Assembly (NCBI RefSeq): GCF_001434935.1
Contig: NZ_AZEG01000005.1
Location: 1-64,000, forward strand
Direction: 5' to 3'
DNA: 64,000 bases
From: Liquorilactobacillus uvarum DSM 19971
Lineage (GTDB): Bacteria; Bacillota; Bacilli; Lactobacillales; Lactobacillaceae
Every line of letters begins with the position of its first letter. Position 1 is the first letter of the stretch. Of the stretch, positions 44,773 through 53,400 are shown piece by piece. The translations under genes were made by a program, and so were the position numbers. Below the pieces are notes generated by a model, which had not been told where the DNA came from, searched no databases, and was given only the letters and a program-made list of their open reading frames with translations.

Positions 44773-44801
44773 AATATACTTTCAAACACTAAAATTGTCA
44801 A
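44773..44801 (-). promoter_or_regulatory. mnmE promoter
   Basis: Minus strand: exact TTGACA, 17-base spacer, TATATT. The predicted start site lies near 44766, giving a leader of roughly 100 bases. Confidence 0.6.
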
Positions 44802-45245
44802 CAAGTGTACTTCGACCTTAACTTAAATAGTACATAACTAGGCTACAGCACACGTCAAAACAACAGCTAGACTAAGGAAACATCTTTCAACGTCCTTATT
44901 GTTTGCTGTCACTGGCAAAAGCCGCTACTTGTGATAACCAGACCACAATACAAGCTTCCTTCAATGCAACACAGTCCAACTGCTGTCTATAAGGGATACT
45001 CAATTGAGGATATCTCATCCGCTGTATCTTAAGAAACAACTAAAACTATCGACACCTCTCAGATCGTGATCCCTTACCCCATAATTGTAATCGTTTATTA
45101 TAGTAAGTTCAATCATTATAAAAATATTTTTCGTACCCTATCTACGGATTATCAGTTACATAACTGTTTCAATTTAAAAAAATCTATCTACAATAACTAC
45201 TCTTATTTTGAAAAACAACAAAATGATATTTTTATTAAAAAATGC
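44802..45245. other. 440-base gene-free region between mnmE and the BCAA operon
   Basis: No supported gene on either strand; one 63-codon plus-strand frame at 45066 lacks a ribosome site. A palindrome with centre CTCAATTGAG lies at about 44995-45014. The middle part (44850-45060) is less AT-rich than ordinary spacers here, as seen in decayed genes or structured RNA, but I found no match to 6S RNA, tmRNA, RNase P or T-box features by eye. Confidence 0.35.
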
Positions 45246-45273
45246 TTGCAATTTTAATTTTATTGTATATAAT
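45246..45273 (+). promoter_or_regulatory. Promoter of the branched-chain amino acid operon
   Basis: TTGCAA, 16-base spacer, exact TATAAT, with a TG just upstream of the -10. The predicted start near 45280 lies about 50 bases before the leader peptide ORF. Confidence 0.6.
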
Positions 45274-45329
45274 TAGGTTTATCAATTACGAAGTGGAATT
45301 TAGAAAGCTATGGAAGGGAGTTAGACAGC

Positions 45330-45443
45330 ATGTCACGAACTTGTAGGACTATGTTAAATAGAAGTTTTTCTGCAGTTGCATACCTAGTGAGCCTAGTCAT
45401 TATTAGCACGCGCGATGTGTTGTTTAATGTCTCGGCTGATTAA
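45330..45443 (+). CDS. BCAA-rich leader peptide (37 residues)
   Basis: ATG with AAGGGAG 9 bases upstream. Eleven of 37 residues are Leu, Val or Ile, including the run AYLVSLVIIS (codons 17-26) and later VLFNV. The peptide is followed by two terminators, then the branched-chain aminotransferase gene. This is the layout of the ilv/leu attenuators known in enterobacteria and described for the Lactococcus ilv-leu operon. Ribosome stalling on these codons would sense BCAA shortage. GCGCGATG inside the ORF (45410-45417) is exactly complementary to CATCGCGC (45462-45469), which is part of terminator 1, so an antiterminator can form. Confidence 0.68.
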   Translation: MSRTCRTMLNRSFSAVAYLVSLVIISTRDVLFNVSAD

Positions 45444-45458
45444 ATCTGAGAACATTGA

Positions 45459-45498
45459 ATCCATCGCGCTAAGGCAATCTTAGGCGATGGATTTTTTT
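45459..45498 (+). terminator. Attenuator terminator 1 of the BCAA operon
   Basis: ATCCATCGC pairs with GCGATGGAT (45459-45467 / 45484-45492); after one bulged base CTAAG pairs with CTTAG; 5-base loop; T7 follows. The 5' arm is shared with the antiterminator formed with the leader ORF. Confidence 0.85.
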
Positions 45499-45537
45499 AG
45501 CACCTATCGCTTAGTTTTATGGCGACGGGTGCTTTTT
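45499..45537 (+). terminator. Attenuator terminator 2, directly after terminator 1
   Basis: 12-base arms (45499-45510 / 45522-45533) with one A-C mismatch and one G-U pair, then TTTTTC. It abuts the T-run of terminator 1 and precedes the aminotransferase ribosome site by about 40 bases. Confidence 0.75.
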
Positions 45538-45591
45538 CATTATTATTTAATCAAATAGCCACTTTGTAATAATTAGAAGGAGGAATTTTTT

Positions 45592-46635
45592 ATGACTATG
45601 TCAGAACCAAAAACAATGAAACCTGAAGAAATCGACTGGAATAATCTCGGTTTTAACTATATGAACCTTCCTTATCGTTACCGTGCCTACTGGCGTGATG
45701 GAGAATGGCAGGATACTGGCTTGACTGAAGATGCAAATGTGACGATCAGTGAAGGCTCAACTTGTCTGCACTATGGTCAAGAAGTTTTTGAAGGATTAAA
45801 GGCATACCGCTGTAAAGATGGCAGCATCAACCTTTTCCGTCCTGATCAAAACGCCAAACGTATGCAGAAAAGCTGTGAACGTTTGATGATGCCTAAAGTT
45901 CCAACTGATATGTTTGTAGCTGCATTAAAAGAAGTTGTTCGAGCAAATGAAGCATATATTCCTCCATATGGTTCAGGTGGCACACTTTATCTTCGTCCAT
46001 ATCTTATCGGAGTTGGCGGTAACATCGGTGTCCATCCTGCTCAAGAATATATCTTCTCGATTTTTGCAATGCCTGTTGGCAATTACTTCAAAGGTGGCCT
46101 GACACCCACGAGCTTTGTTGCATCTGAATATGACCGTGCTGCACACAAAGGTACCGGTGCAAGCAAGGTCGGTGGTAACTATGCTGCTAGCCTCTTCCCT
46201 GGACAACTTGCACACAACGATGGCTTCTCTGACTGTATCTACCTTGATCCAATCGAACACAAGAAGATTGAAGAAGTTGGGTCAGCAAACTTCTTCGGAA
46301 TTACAAAAGATGGCAAATTTGTTACACCTAAATCACCTTCTATTTTGCCTAGTGTAACTAAATACTCACTGCTTTATTTAGCAGAACACAATTTCGGAAT
46401 GGAAACTGAACAAGGTGATATCTTTATTGATCAATTAGATCATTTCGCAGAAGCTGGCGCTTGTGGAACCGCTGCTGTTATCTCCCCTATCGGAGGATTC
46501 AAATATGGTAATAACTTCCATGTCTTCTATAGTGAGACTGAAGTTGGGCCTGTAACACGTAAATTATATGATGAATTAACCGGCATTCAATTTGGTGATG
46601 TTAAAGCACCTGAAGGCTGGATCGAAAAAGTTTAG
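45592..46635 (+). CDS. ilvE: Branched-chain amino acid aminotransferase
   Basis: PLP class IV enzyme interconverting Leu/Ile/Val and their 2-oxo acids with glutamate/2-oxoglutarate. 347 residues, the long (BCAT type II) form: LHYGQEVFEGLKAYR (59-73), GTLYLRPYLIG (130-140), the PLP lysine K192 in GTGASKVGGNYAAS, EEVGSANFFGI and AGACGTAAVISPIG. GAAGGAGG precedes the ATG. First structural gene of a three-gene operon downstream of an attenuator; in auxotrophic lactobacilli the same enzyme mainly starts BCAA degradation, so its direction here depends on whether ilv/leu genes exist elsewhere. Confidence 0.95.
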   Translation: MTMSEPKTMKPEEIDWNNLGFNYMNLPYRYRAYWRDGEWQDTGLTEDANVTISEGSTCLHYGQEVFEGLKAYRCKDGSINLFRPDQNAKRMQKSCERLMMPKVPTDMFVAALKEVVRANEAYIPPYGSGGTLYLRPYLIGVGGNIGVHPAQEYIFSIFAMPVGNYFKGGLTPTSFVASEYDRAAHKGTGASKVGGNYAASLFPGQLAHNDGFSDCIYLDPIEHKKIEEVGSANFFGITKDGKFVTPKSPSILPSVTKYSLLYLAEHNFGMETEQGDIFIDQLDHFAEAGACGTAAVISPIGGFKYGNNFHVFYSETEVGPVTRKLYDELTGIQFGDVKAPEGWIEKV

Positions 46636-46665
46636 TTAGCTTAATTTTTTAAAGGAGTGTTAATT

Positions 46666-47748
46666 ATGGAAAACGCTGAGGCACAATCAAACCCAACTGT
46701 TAAAGAATATGCATACCGTATTACTGCCGCAATCGCTAATGCTGTCTTAGTAACATTAGGAATTGGACTTTTATTACAGACATTTGCTTCTTTTGTTCAT
46801 TGGAATGCACTTTCTCAAGTTGGTTTAATAGCAAATAGCTTGCTTGCCCCAGCACTTGGTGTTGCAGTTGCTTCCCAACTGGGAACAAATTCATTAGTCA
46901 TCTTTAGTGCAATGATCTCATCAACAATTGGTGCAAATGCTGTTCACTTTACTACAAGTGCTGTTAACGGAACCACAGCCACCGGTGCTAATCTGATGCA
47001 GGCCGCTGGTTCAATCACTTTTTCAACTGGACAGCCCATCAGTGCTGTTTTAGCTGGTTTAATCGCCGCTTTAGTAGGTAAGTATCTGACAGGCAAAACA
47101 CCATTAGATATGATGCTGGTTCCACTTGCTGCAACCTTTATTGGCGGAGTTGCCGGCTTGGGATTAGCTGCTGTTACCACCCCATTCTTATTAGGTGTTA
47201 GTGCTTATATTGCAGAAACAATGCAAGTTAACCCGCTGATCGGATCAATCTGTGTTTCTGTAGTCTGGGCATTGTTCTTAATGACACCCGCTTCTTCTGC
47301 AGCCTTAGCGATCGCCTTGACACTTGATCCTATCTCTTCTGCTGCTGCTTTGATCGGGACAACATCACAGTTCGTTGCCTTCACTGTTATGTCTTTCCGG
47401 CAGAACAATATTGGAGCAAATATCGCTCAAGGTGTTATCACACCTAAGGTTCAATTTCCTAATCTGCTGATCAACCCTTACCTTATCTTACCGTCTATCT
47501 TATCCGCTATTGTCTGCGCACCGATCGCAACAATTATGTTCGGTTTCCGCTCAACTTATAAGCTCGCCGGCTTGGGGCTCAACTCATTCATCGCTCCTTT
47601 AGCCTACGCAGCGCAAGGATGGGGCAGTTTCTCGGTTTATATGTTTACTGGGGTTGTCTTGCCAGCTATTATTTCACTTGTTGCTTACAGCATGATGAAA
47701 AAGGCTGGCCTCATCAAAGATAATCAATTGCATTTGGAAATTGTTTAA
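46666..47748 (+). CDS. PTS EIIC-like membrane protein (PTS_EIIC_2 family)
   Basis: About 360 residues, with roughly ten hydrophobic segments, resembling the stand-alone EIIC-like family PF13303. Typical segments: NSLLAPALGVAVASQLG, GTNSLVIFSAMISSTIGANAVHF, GLIAALVGKYLTGKTPLDMMLVPL, NPLIGSICVSVVWALFLMTP. I take the ATG at 46666 (AAAGGAG 8 bases upstream); a GTG three codons earlier lies within the ribosome site. No EIIA or EIIB is nearby, and family members are often not sugar PTS permeases in practice. Its place between a BCAA aminotransferase and a 2-hydroxyacid dehydrogenase suggests a BCAA, 2-oxo or 2-hydroxy acid substrate; inferred only. Confidence 0.75.
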   Translation: MENAEAQSNPTVKEYAYRITAAIANAVLVTLGIGLLLQTFASFVHWNALSQVGLIANSLLAPALGVAVASQLGTNSLVIFSAMISSTIGANAVHFTTSAVNGTTATGANLMQAAGSITFSTGQPISAVLAGLIAALVGKYLTGKTPLDMMLVPLAATFIGGVAGLGLAAVTTPFLLGVSAYIAETMQVNPLIGSICVSVVWALFLMTPASSAALAIALTLDPISSAAALIGTTSQFVAFTVMSFRQNNIGANIAQGVITPKVQFPNLLINPYLILPSILSAIVCAPIATIMFGFRSTYKLAGLGLNSFIAPLAYAAQGWGSFSVYMFTGVVLPAIISLVAYSMMKKAGLIKDNQLHLEIV

Positions 47749-47797
47749 TTACCAACGAATAATTTATTACTAATTTTAGAGAGGAACTTGTTTTTTT

Positions 47798-48715
47798 ATG
47801 GGAAGAAAATACGCAATTATCGGCGTTGGACATGTAGGCGCAACGATTGCCTTTGCTCTTGTTACCAAGGGTGATGCAGACGAATTGATTTTGATTGACA
47901 AAAATGAAAAAAAGGCGCGCGCAGAACAACTTGACTTGCAGGATGCAACAGCACGGCTTGAAACCCGCCCGAAGATCAAAATTCAGGATTATTCTGAACT
48001 GGCTAATACAGACATTTTATTTGTTACCGCTGGAAACATCCACGCACTTGACCACGCTAGCGGTAATCGCTGGGCAGAATTCGAATATACGCGCGAAATT
48101 GTAAAAGATATCGCACCTAAAATAAAGAAAAGCGGCTTTCATGGTGTCCTGATCGACACGATGAATCCATGCGATGCAATTTCACAATATCTTCAAAAGG
48201 AGATCGGTTTACCAGGTTCCCAAGTTCTCGGAACAGGTACATTCCTAGATACAGCACGGATGCAGCGTGTTGTCGCGGAACAATTCGATGTTGATCCTAA
48301 AAACATTAGTGGTTTTGTTTATGGTGAGCATGGTGAATCACAATTCGTTGCTTGGTCGACAGTTAAAGTTAACGGACTCGATGTTGTTCCGCTTGCAAGG
48401 GAACGCAATATCGACCTTACAGAGCTCGAATCGCAATCAAGGTCTGGTGGCTGGGCAATTCATTCCGGCAAAGGTTATACAAGTTATGCAATTGCGACAT
48501 GTGCTGTCAAACTGAGTCGTGCCGTTTTGGACGATGCCCGTCTTATGTGTCCATGTTCTTCCTACAATAAAAAATATGATTCTTACGTTGGACAGCCTGG
48601 AATTATCGGGAAAAACGGTGTTGAAGAATTGATCGACATTCCATTACCTGAGAATGAAGAAGCAAAACTAGCTAATTCAGCTGCAACAATTCGAGAAAAA
48701 TTTGCAACAATGTAA
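47798..48715 (+). CDS. L-2-hydroxyisocaproate dehydrogenase (LDH family)
   Basis: 305 residues. NAD motif AIIGVGHVGATIAFAL, catalytic R154/D151 region DTARMQRVVAEQF, and GEHGESQFVAWSTV with catalytic His178. The segment GFHGVLIDTMNPCDAI and the extra length of loops agree with L-HicDH, which reduces 2-oxoisocaproate and related branched oxo acids, rather than canonical L-lactate dehydrogenase. Forms a logical pair with the aminotransferase two genes upstream: amino acid to oxo acid to hydroxy acid with NADH oxidation. A strong terminator ends the operon about 145 bases after the stop. Confidence 0.86.
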   Translation: MGRKYAIIGVGHVGATIAFALVTKGDADELILIDKNEKKARAEQLDLQDATARLETRPKIKIQDYSELANTDILFVTAGNIHALDHASGNRWAEFEYTREIVKDIAPKIKKSGFHGVLIDTMNPCDAISQYLQKEIGLPGSQVLGTGTFLDTARMQRVVAEQFDVDPKNISGFVYGEHGESQFVAWSTVKVNGLDVVPLARERNIDLTELESQSRSGGWAIHSGKGYTSYAIATCAVKLSRAVLDDARLMCPCSSYNKKYDSYVGQPGIIGKNGVEELIDIPLPENEEAKLANSAATIREKFATM

Positions 48716-48856
48716 TTAATCAGAAATTACTTTTCTATCAATTTATACTTGTATTTTTCACCTTCTAATTTTAATGTACGTAATCAAAGAACGTATGCTC
48801 TAAAAATAAATAAAATTTTACTTTTTGGAACATGCTAGCTAAGAAAACTGCAGATT

Positions 48857-48902
48857 AAAAAAGGTTCCACGGCAAAATTAAATTTGCCGTGGAACCTTTT
48901 TG
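48857..48902. terminator. Bidirectional terminator, BCAA operon / gltD
   Basis: Arms of about 19 bases (AAAAAGGTTCCACGGCAAA and complement) pair perfectly with a 6-base loop and flanking A and T runs. It separates convergent hydroxyacid dehydrogenase and gltD. Confidence 0.92.
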
Positions 48903-48969
48903 TTGCTTAAAATTACTTTAATTAGTCTAATCAATAAATATAAATCTGAATTATATTAAAAAATAAACT

Positions 48970-50394
48970 TTAGACACGGACCTGACAAGATTGATCAACA
49001 GTATCTGCAACCATTCTTCCTTCGTGAATGCCCCAAATAACAAGACTTGGGCCTCGACGTGCGTCACCAGCCACATAAACCTGCTCTTGGTCGGTTGTAT
49101 AGTCATCGTTGACCTGTGTAATGTTGAAAGCATCCAGTACACTCTGCTGTGCTCCAGTAAAGCCCATTGCCAACAGAACAAGATCTACAGGTTGTTCCTG
49201 CTCAGTTCCCTCAATCGGTTTAAATAGACGGACTTTGCTTGTAGTCATACTCGTCACTTTACCTTTTTTACCTTTGAAACCAACAGCTGTCATTTCATAA
49301 GATGTGAGCACGCCACCGAATAGTTCCTGAGCTTCTTTTTGGCCGTACCCCATTTTAGACACCATTGGCCACTGTGGCCAAGGATTGCTGGCTAAACGCT
49401 TCTTGGGTGCTTGTCGTGTAATCTCAAGCTGACGGACATTAGCAGCACCTTGACGGACTGCTGTTGCGATACAGTCATTACCTGTATCCCCACCGCCAAT
49501 AACAACAACCTTCTTGCCTGCCAGAACCTTATTAGCCTTCGTTCCATCTTTGAGAACTTGTTTTGTAGCTAAAGTTAAATAATCAACTGCCTGCATAATC
49601 CCCTTCAACTGACGCCCGGGAACATTCAAATCACGGGCTGAACGTGCACCGATGGTCAGAATAACTCGCTGAAATTCTTTTTTCAGTTCGGCGGCCGTAA
49701 CATCTACACCGACTTCAGTGTTGACCTTAAATTTAATCCCTAATTCTTCCATAACTCGGATACGTCGCTGAACGATCTCTTTAGGCAGCTTCATGTTAGG
49801 AATACCATACATTACCAAACCACCGGGATGATCATCTCTTTCAAAGACAGTAACCGTATAGCCCATTTTATTTAATTCCCAAGCTGCTGATAAGCCAGCC
49901 GGTCCGCTACCCACAACAGCTATCTTGATCCCATTTTTTCTCAGAGGGGTGCCGCTGTCTTTAACCCAGTCAAATTTAAAACCTTGCTCGATAATAAACC
50001 GCTCATTATCCTTAATCGTAATTCCCTTGCCATGCAAAGCCTCGTTACAGGCAACTTCACACGGTGCCGGACAGACACGCCCAGTAAACTCAGGTAAAGG
50101 ATTAGTTTTTGTCAAGCGCTCAAAAGCACGTTTATCTTCATTCCGGTAAACAAGATCGTTCCACTCAGGAATCAAATTATCATTAGGACAACCGCTAACG
50201 GCACGTCCTCCAGCATAAAAGAAACCTACATGACAGTGGGGTACCCCGCAATTCATACATCGTGCAGCCTGTTTCCGTCGCTCTTCATCACTCAAAGCAT
50301 TCTGCATTTCTTCAAAATCTTTGATTCTTTCTTCCACTGGTCTGATGGGATTATCGACACGTGCATATTTCATAAAACCAAACGGATCTGCCAT
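48970..50394 (-). CDS. gltD: Glutamate synthase small subunit
   Basis: NADPH-oxidising flavoprotein that passes electrons to GltB. 474 residues: N-terminal Fe-S Cys pairs (RCMNCGVPHC, GCPNDNLIPEW, GRVCPAPCEVACNE), FAD motif VVGSGPAGLSAAWELNKMG, NAD(P) motif VVIGGGDTGNDCIATAVRQG, and a C-terminal YVAGDARRGPSLVIWGI. It starts 18 bases after the gltB stop, so the order is gltB-gltD. The Fe-S clusters are needed for electron transfer. Confidence 0.95.
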   Translation of the reverse strand: MADPFGFMKYARVDNPIRPVEERIKDFEEMQNALSDEERRKQAARCMNCGVPHCHVGFFYAGGRAVSGCPNDNLIPEWNDLVYRNEDKRAFERLTKTNPLPEFTGRVCPAPCEVACNEALHGKGITIKDNERFIIEQGFKFDWVKDSGTPLRKNGIKIAVVGSGPAGLSAAWELNKMGYTVTVFERDDHPGGLVMYGIPNMKLPKEIVQRRIRVMEELGIKFKVNTEVGVDVTAAELKKEFQRVILTIGARSARDLNVPGRQLKGIMQAVDYLTLATKQVLKDGTKANKVLAGKKVVVIGGGDTGNDCIATAVRQGAANVRQLEITRQAPKKRLASNPWPQWPMVSKMGYGQKEAQELFGGVLTSYEMTAVGFKGKKGKVTSMTTSKVRLFKPIEGTEQEQPVDLVLLAMGFTGAQQSVLDAFNITQVNDDYTTDQEQVYVAGDARRGPSLVIWGIHEGRMVADTVDQSCQVRV

Positions 50395-50412
50395 TTCGCT
50401 TCCTCACTTTCC

Positions 50413-53400
50413 TTATTTCATCATTGTCGGCTGCGTGCCTACTACAGTATCAAAAGCTTTTTGTTCCAACTGATCTGCTGCGACACCTTGGTTTGCAAAT
50501 CGTGCCATGATTTCATTTACATGTCGATATTCTTTCGGATAGACCTTAACAAAATTATCTTGTTCACTATTCCAATTATCCAAAATATACTTAGCCTTCC
50601 GAGATCCTGTATATTTAACGTGTTTCTTCAACATTTCTAAAACTACGCTATCATCGCCTTTTTCATTCAGCTTAAACAGTTCAACCATTTCAAAGTTGCA
50701 TTTTTGTTTAAAGCTGCCAGCAGGATCATAGATATAAGCAACTCCGCCGGACATTCCTGCCCCAAAGTTGCGCCCGATTGAACCCAGAATCAAAGCAATC
50801 CCATCAGTCATATACTCACAACCATGGTCTCCGATCCCTTCCGCAACAACTCTCGCTCCTGAATTACGTACGCAGAATCGTTCGCCTGCACGACCATTAA
50901 AGTATGCTTCACCACCGGTTGCTCCGAAGCAAGCAACGTTTCCTACAATTGGGGCGTTACTATACAATTCTTGTGCCTTTTTAGGAGACCTAACTATCAG
51001 CCGGCCACCACTTAACCCTTTGCCAACATAGTCATTTGCTTCTCCAGTCAATTCAAGTTCCAGACCTTGTGTAATAAATGCTCCAAAACTCTGCCCGGCT
51101 ACACCTGTGTACTCATATTTCAAGTGCCCAGCTGGCAGAGTGTCGTTTCCGAAACGTTGTGCAATCCAGCCACCCATTCTAGCACCTACTGTACGCATTC
51201 TATTATTAATTTTGCTCTTAATAACAACATCCTGTTTATTTGCGATTGCCGTTTCAGCAAAATCATTTAAATCTGGCCACTGATATTTTGGCAGGAACGG
51301 ATTAACAGACTTGCGTTCAATCCCTAATGGCGTACCTAAAATTCTTGAAAAATCGAGTGACTTTGCTTTTCCCTTTGCGATAAAGCGTGGTCGCAGATTT
51401 TCTGTATGTCCAACCAGCTCATCGATTGTACGGTATCCCAACTCAGCCATTTCTTCGCGTAAATCCTCAGCAATAAATTTCATGCAGTTTTTAACATGCT
51501 CAGGTTTGCCTATAAAGAAGTTGCGCAGTCCTGGATTCTGAGTTGCAATACCTGTTGGACAAGTATTTTTGCTGCAGACACGCATCATGATACAGCCAAT
51601 CGAAACAAGTACTAATGAGGCAAAACTATATTCCTCTGCTCCCAACATCGTTGCGATCAAGACATCTCTTCCGGTCATTAACTTGCCATCAGTTTCTAAA
51701 GTCGTCCTTTGCCGCAGATTATTCAGTGCTAAGGTTTGATGCGCTTCTGCTAAGCCCATCTCCCATGGTAATCCCGCATCACGAACAGAGTTCCGTGGAG
51801 CAGCCCCTGTTCCGCCATCATAACCACTGATAACAACCTTATCAGCTCCTGACTTAACAACACCTACTGCAATCGTTCCAACTCCAGTACTCGAAACCAG
51901 TTTAACAGTAATTTTGGCAAATGGATTGACTTGCTTTAAGTCATATATTAATTGCTTTAAATCTTCAATTGAGTAAATATCATGATGCGGTGGTGGTGAA
52001 ATCAAGCGAACACCTGGTACAGAACCACGAATTTCAGCTACCCAAGGGAAGTTTTTGTTTCCTGGAAGTTGTCCGCCTTCACCTGGTTTAGCACCTTGAG
52101 CAACTTTTATCTGAATCTCTTCAGCACTCATCAAGTATTCAGCATTGACTCCAAAACGGCCTGATGCAACTTGCTTTATTTTGCTGTTCAAATTACGTCC
52201 ATCAGCTTGTTTTTTAAAACGCAAACGGTTTTCGCCGCCTTCACCGCTGTTACTCTTTGCTCCCAACTCATTCATAGCTTCTGCAATGCACTCATGTGCT
52301 TCCTTCGATAAGGAACCAAAACTCATTGCACCTGCTTTAAAACGTTTAACAATTTGACTGACTGGTTCAACCTCGCTTAAAGGTATTTTATTATTTTGCT
52401 TCTTTATCTCCCAAAGCGAACGAAGTGTTGTTGGAGTTGCCAGTTCTTCTTCATGCATTTCACTAACATACTCTTTATAAACCTCATAATCACCTGTTCG
52501 AACCGCATGTTGAAACTTGTACATTGTCAAAGGATTGTAGAGATGGTGTTCACCTTCATGTCTGAATTTGAAACTACCACCAGACGGAAGATCCTCTACA
52601 GCCTTGGATCCAAATGCTTTATCATAACGAGCAAGATATTCAGCTTCAATCTGATCAAGTGACAAGCCGCCGATTCGGCTTTCAGTTCCCGTGAAGTATT
52701 CATCAACAACTGACTGCGAAAGCCCTACAGCTTCGAAGAGCTGCGCTCCCTGATAACCGATAATCGTCGAAATTCCCATCCGACTCATAATCTTAACGAT
52801 TCCCTTTTCGGAGGCTTTACGATAATTTTCTAACTTGTTTCCAAGATCATAAGCTATCAAAGTTGCGTACGCTCCGTAAGGATGAATTGCAGAAGCACCA
52901 TATCCCAACAATGTTGCGTAATGATGAATCTCGCAAGCCTCACCCGTATCTACAATTATTGAGGCCAGCTCTCGCTTACCCTTGCGTACTAAATAGTTAT
53001 TTAAGCCTGAAACAGCCAGCAAGACCGGTATAATCAGTTTTTCACGTGTTGCTCCTCGATCAGTTAGGATAATAAGATTAGCTCCACTATCGATTTTTGT
53101 TTCAGCATCTTTAAACATATCATCAAGTGCCTGTTCCAAACGATTCGGGCGCTGAACCTTGTCATAACACATTGAAACTTCAGCTACTTTAAAGCCATTT
53201 TTCCCATTTAAATGTCTCAACCGTTCGTAGTCAGCTGAGCTCAAAATAGGCGAGTCAACTTTTATTTTTTTGGCATTTAATGGACTGTCACTAGTAATGT
53301 CTCCATCGGAACCCAGAAACATCTCTGTCCCGATAACAAGTTTTTCACGAATCGCATCAATTGGCGGATTAGTAACTTGCGCAAACTGTTGCTTAAAGTA

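Noticed and set aside
45066-45257. 63-codon frame before the BCAA promoter
   Set aside because: No ribosome site; AT-driven composition; ends inside the promoter.
45310-45324. Tiny ATG-GAA-GGG-AGT-TAG frame before the leader peptide
   Set aside because: Overlaps the leader's ribosome site and encodes only four residues; probably chance.
44750-45591. T-box riboswitch before ilvE
   Set aside because: No T-box core (GGTGGnACCGCG-like) or specifier stem found; the leader-peptide model fits better.
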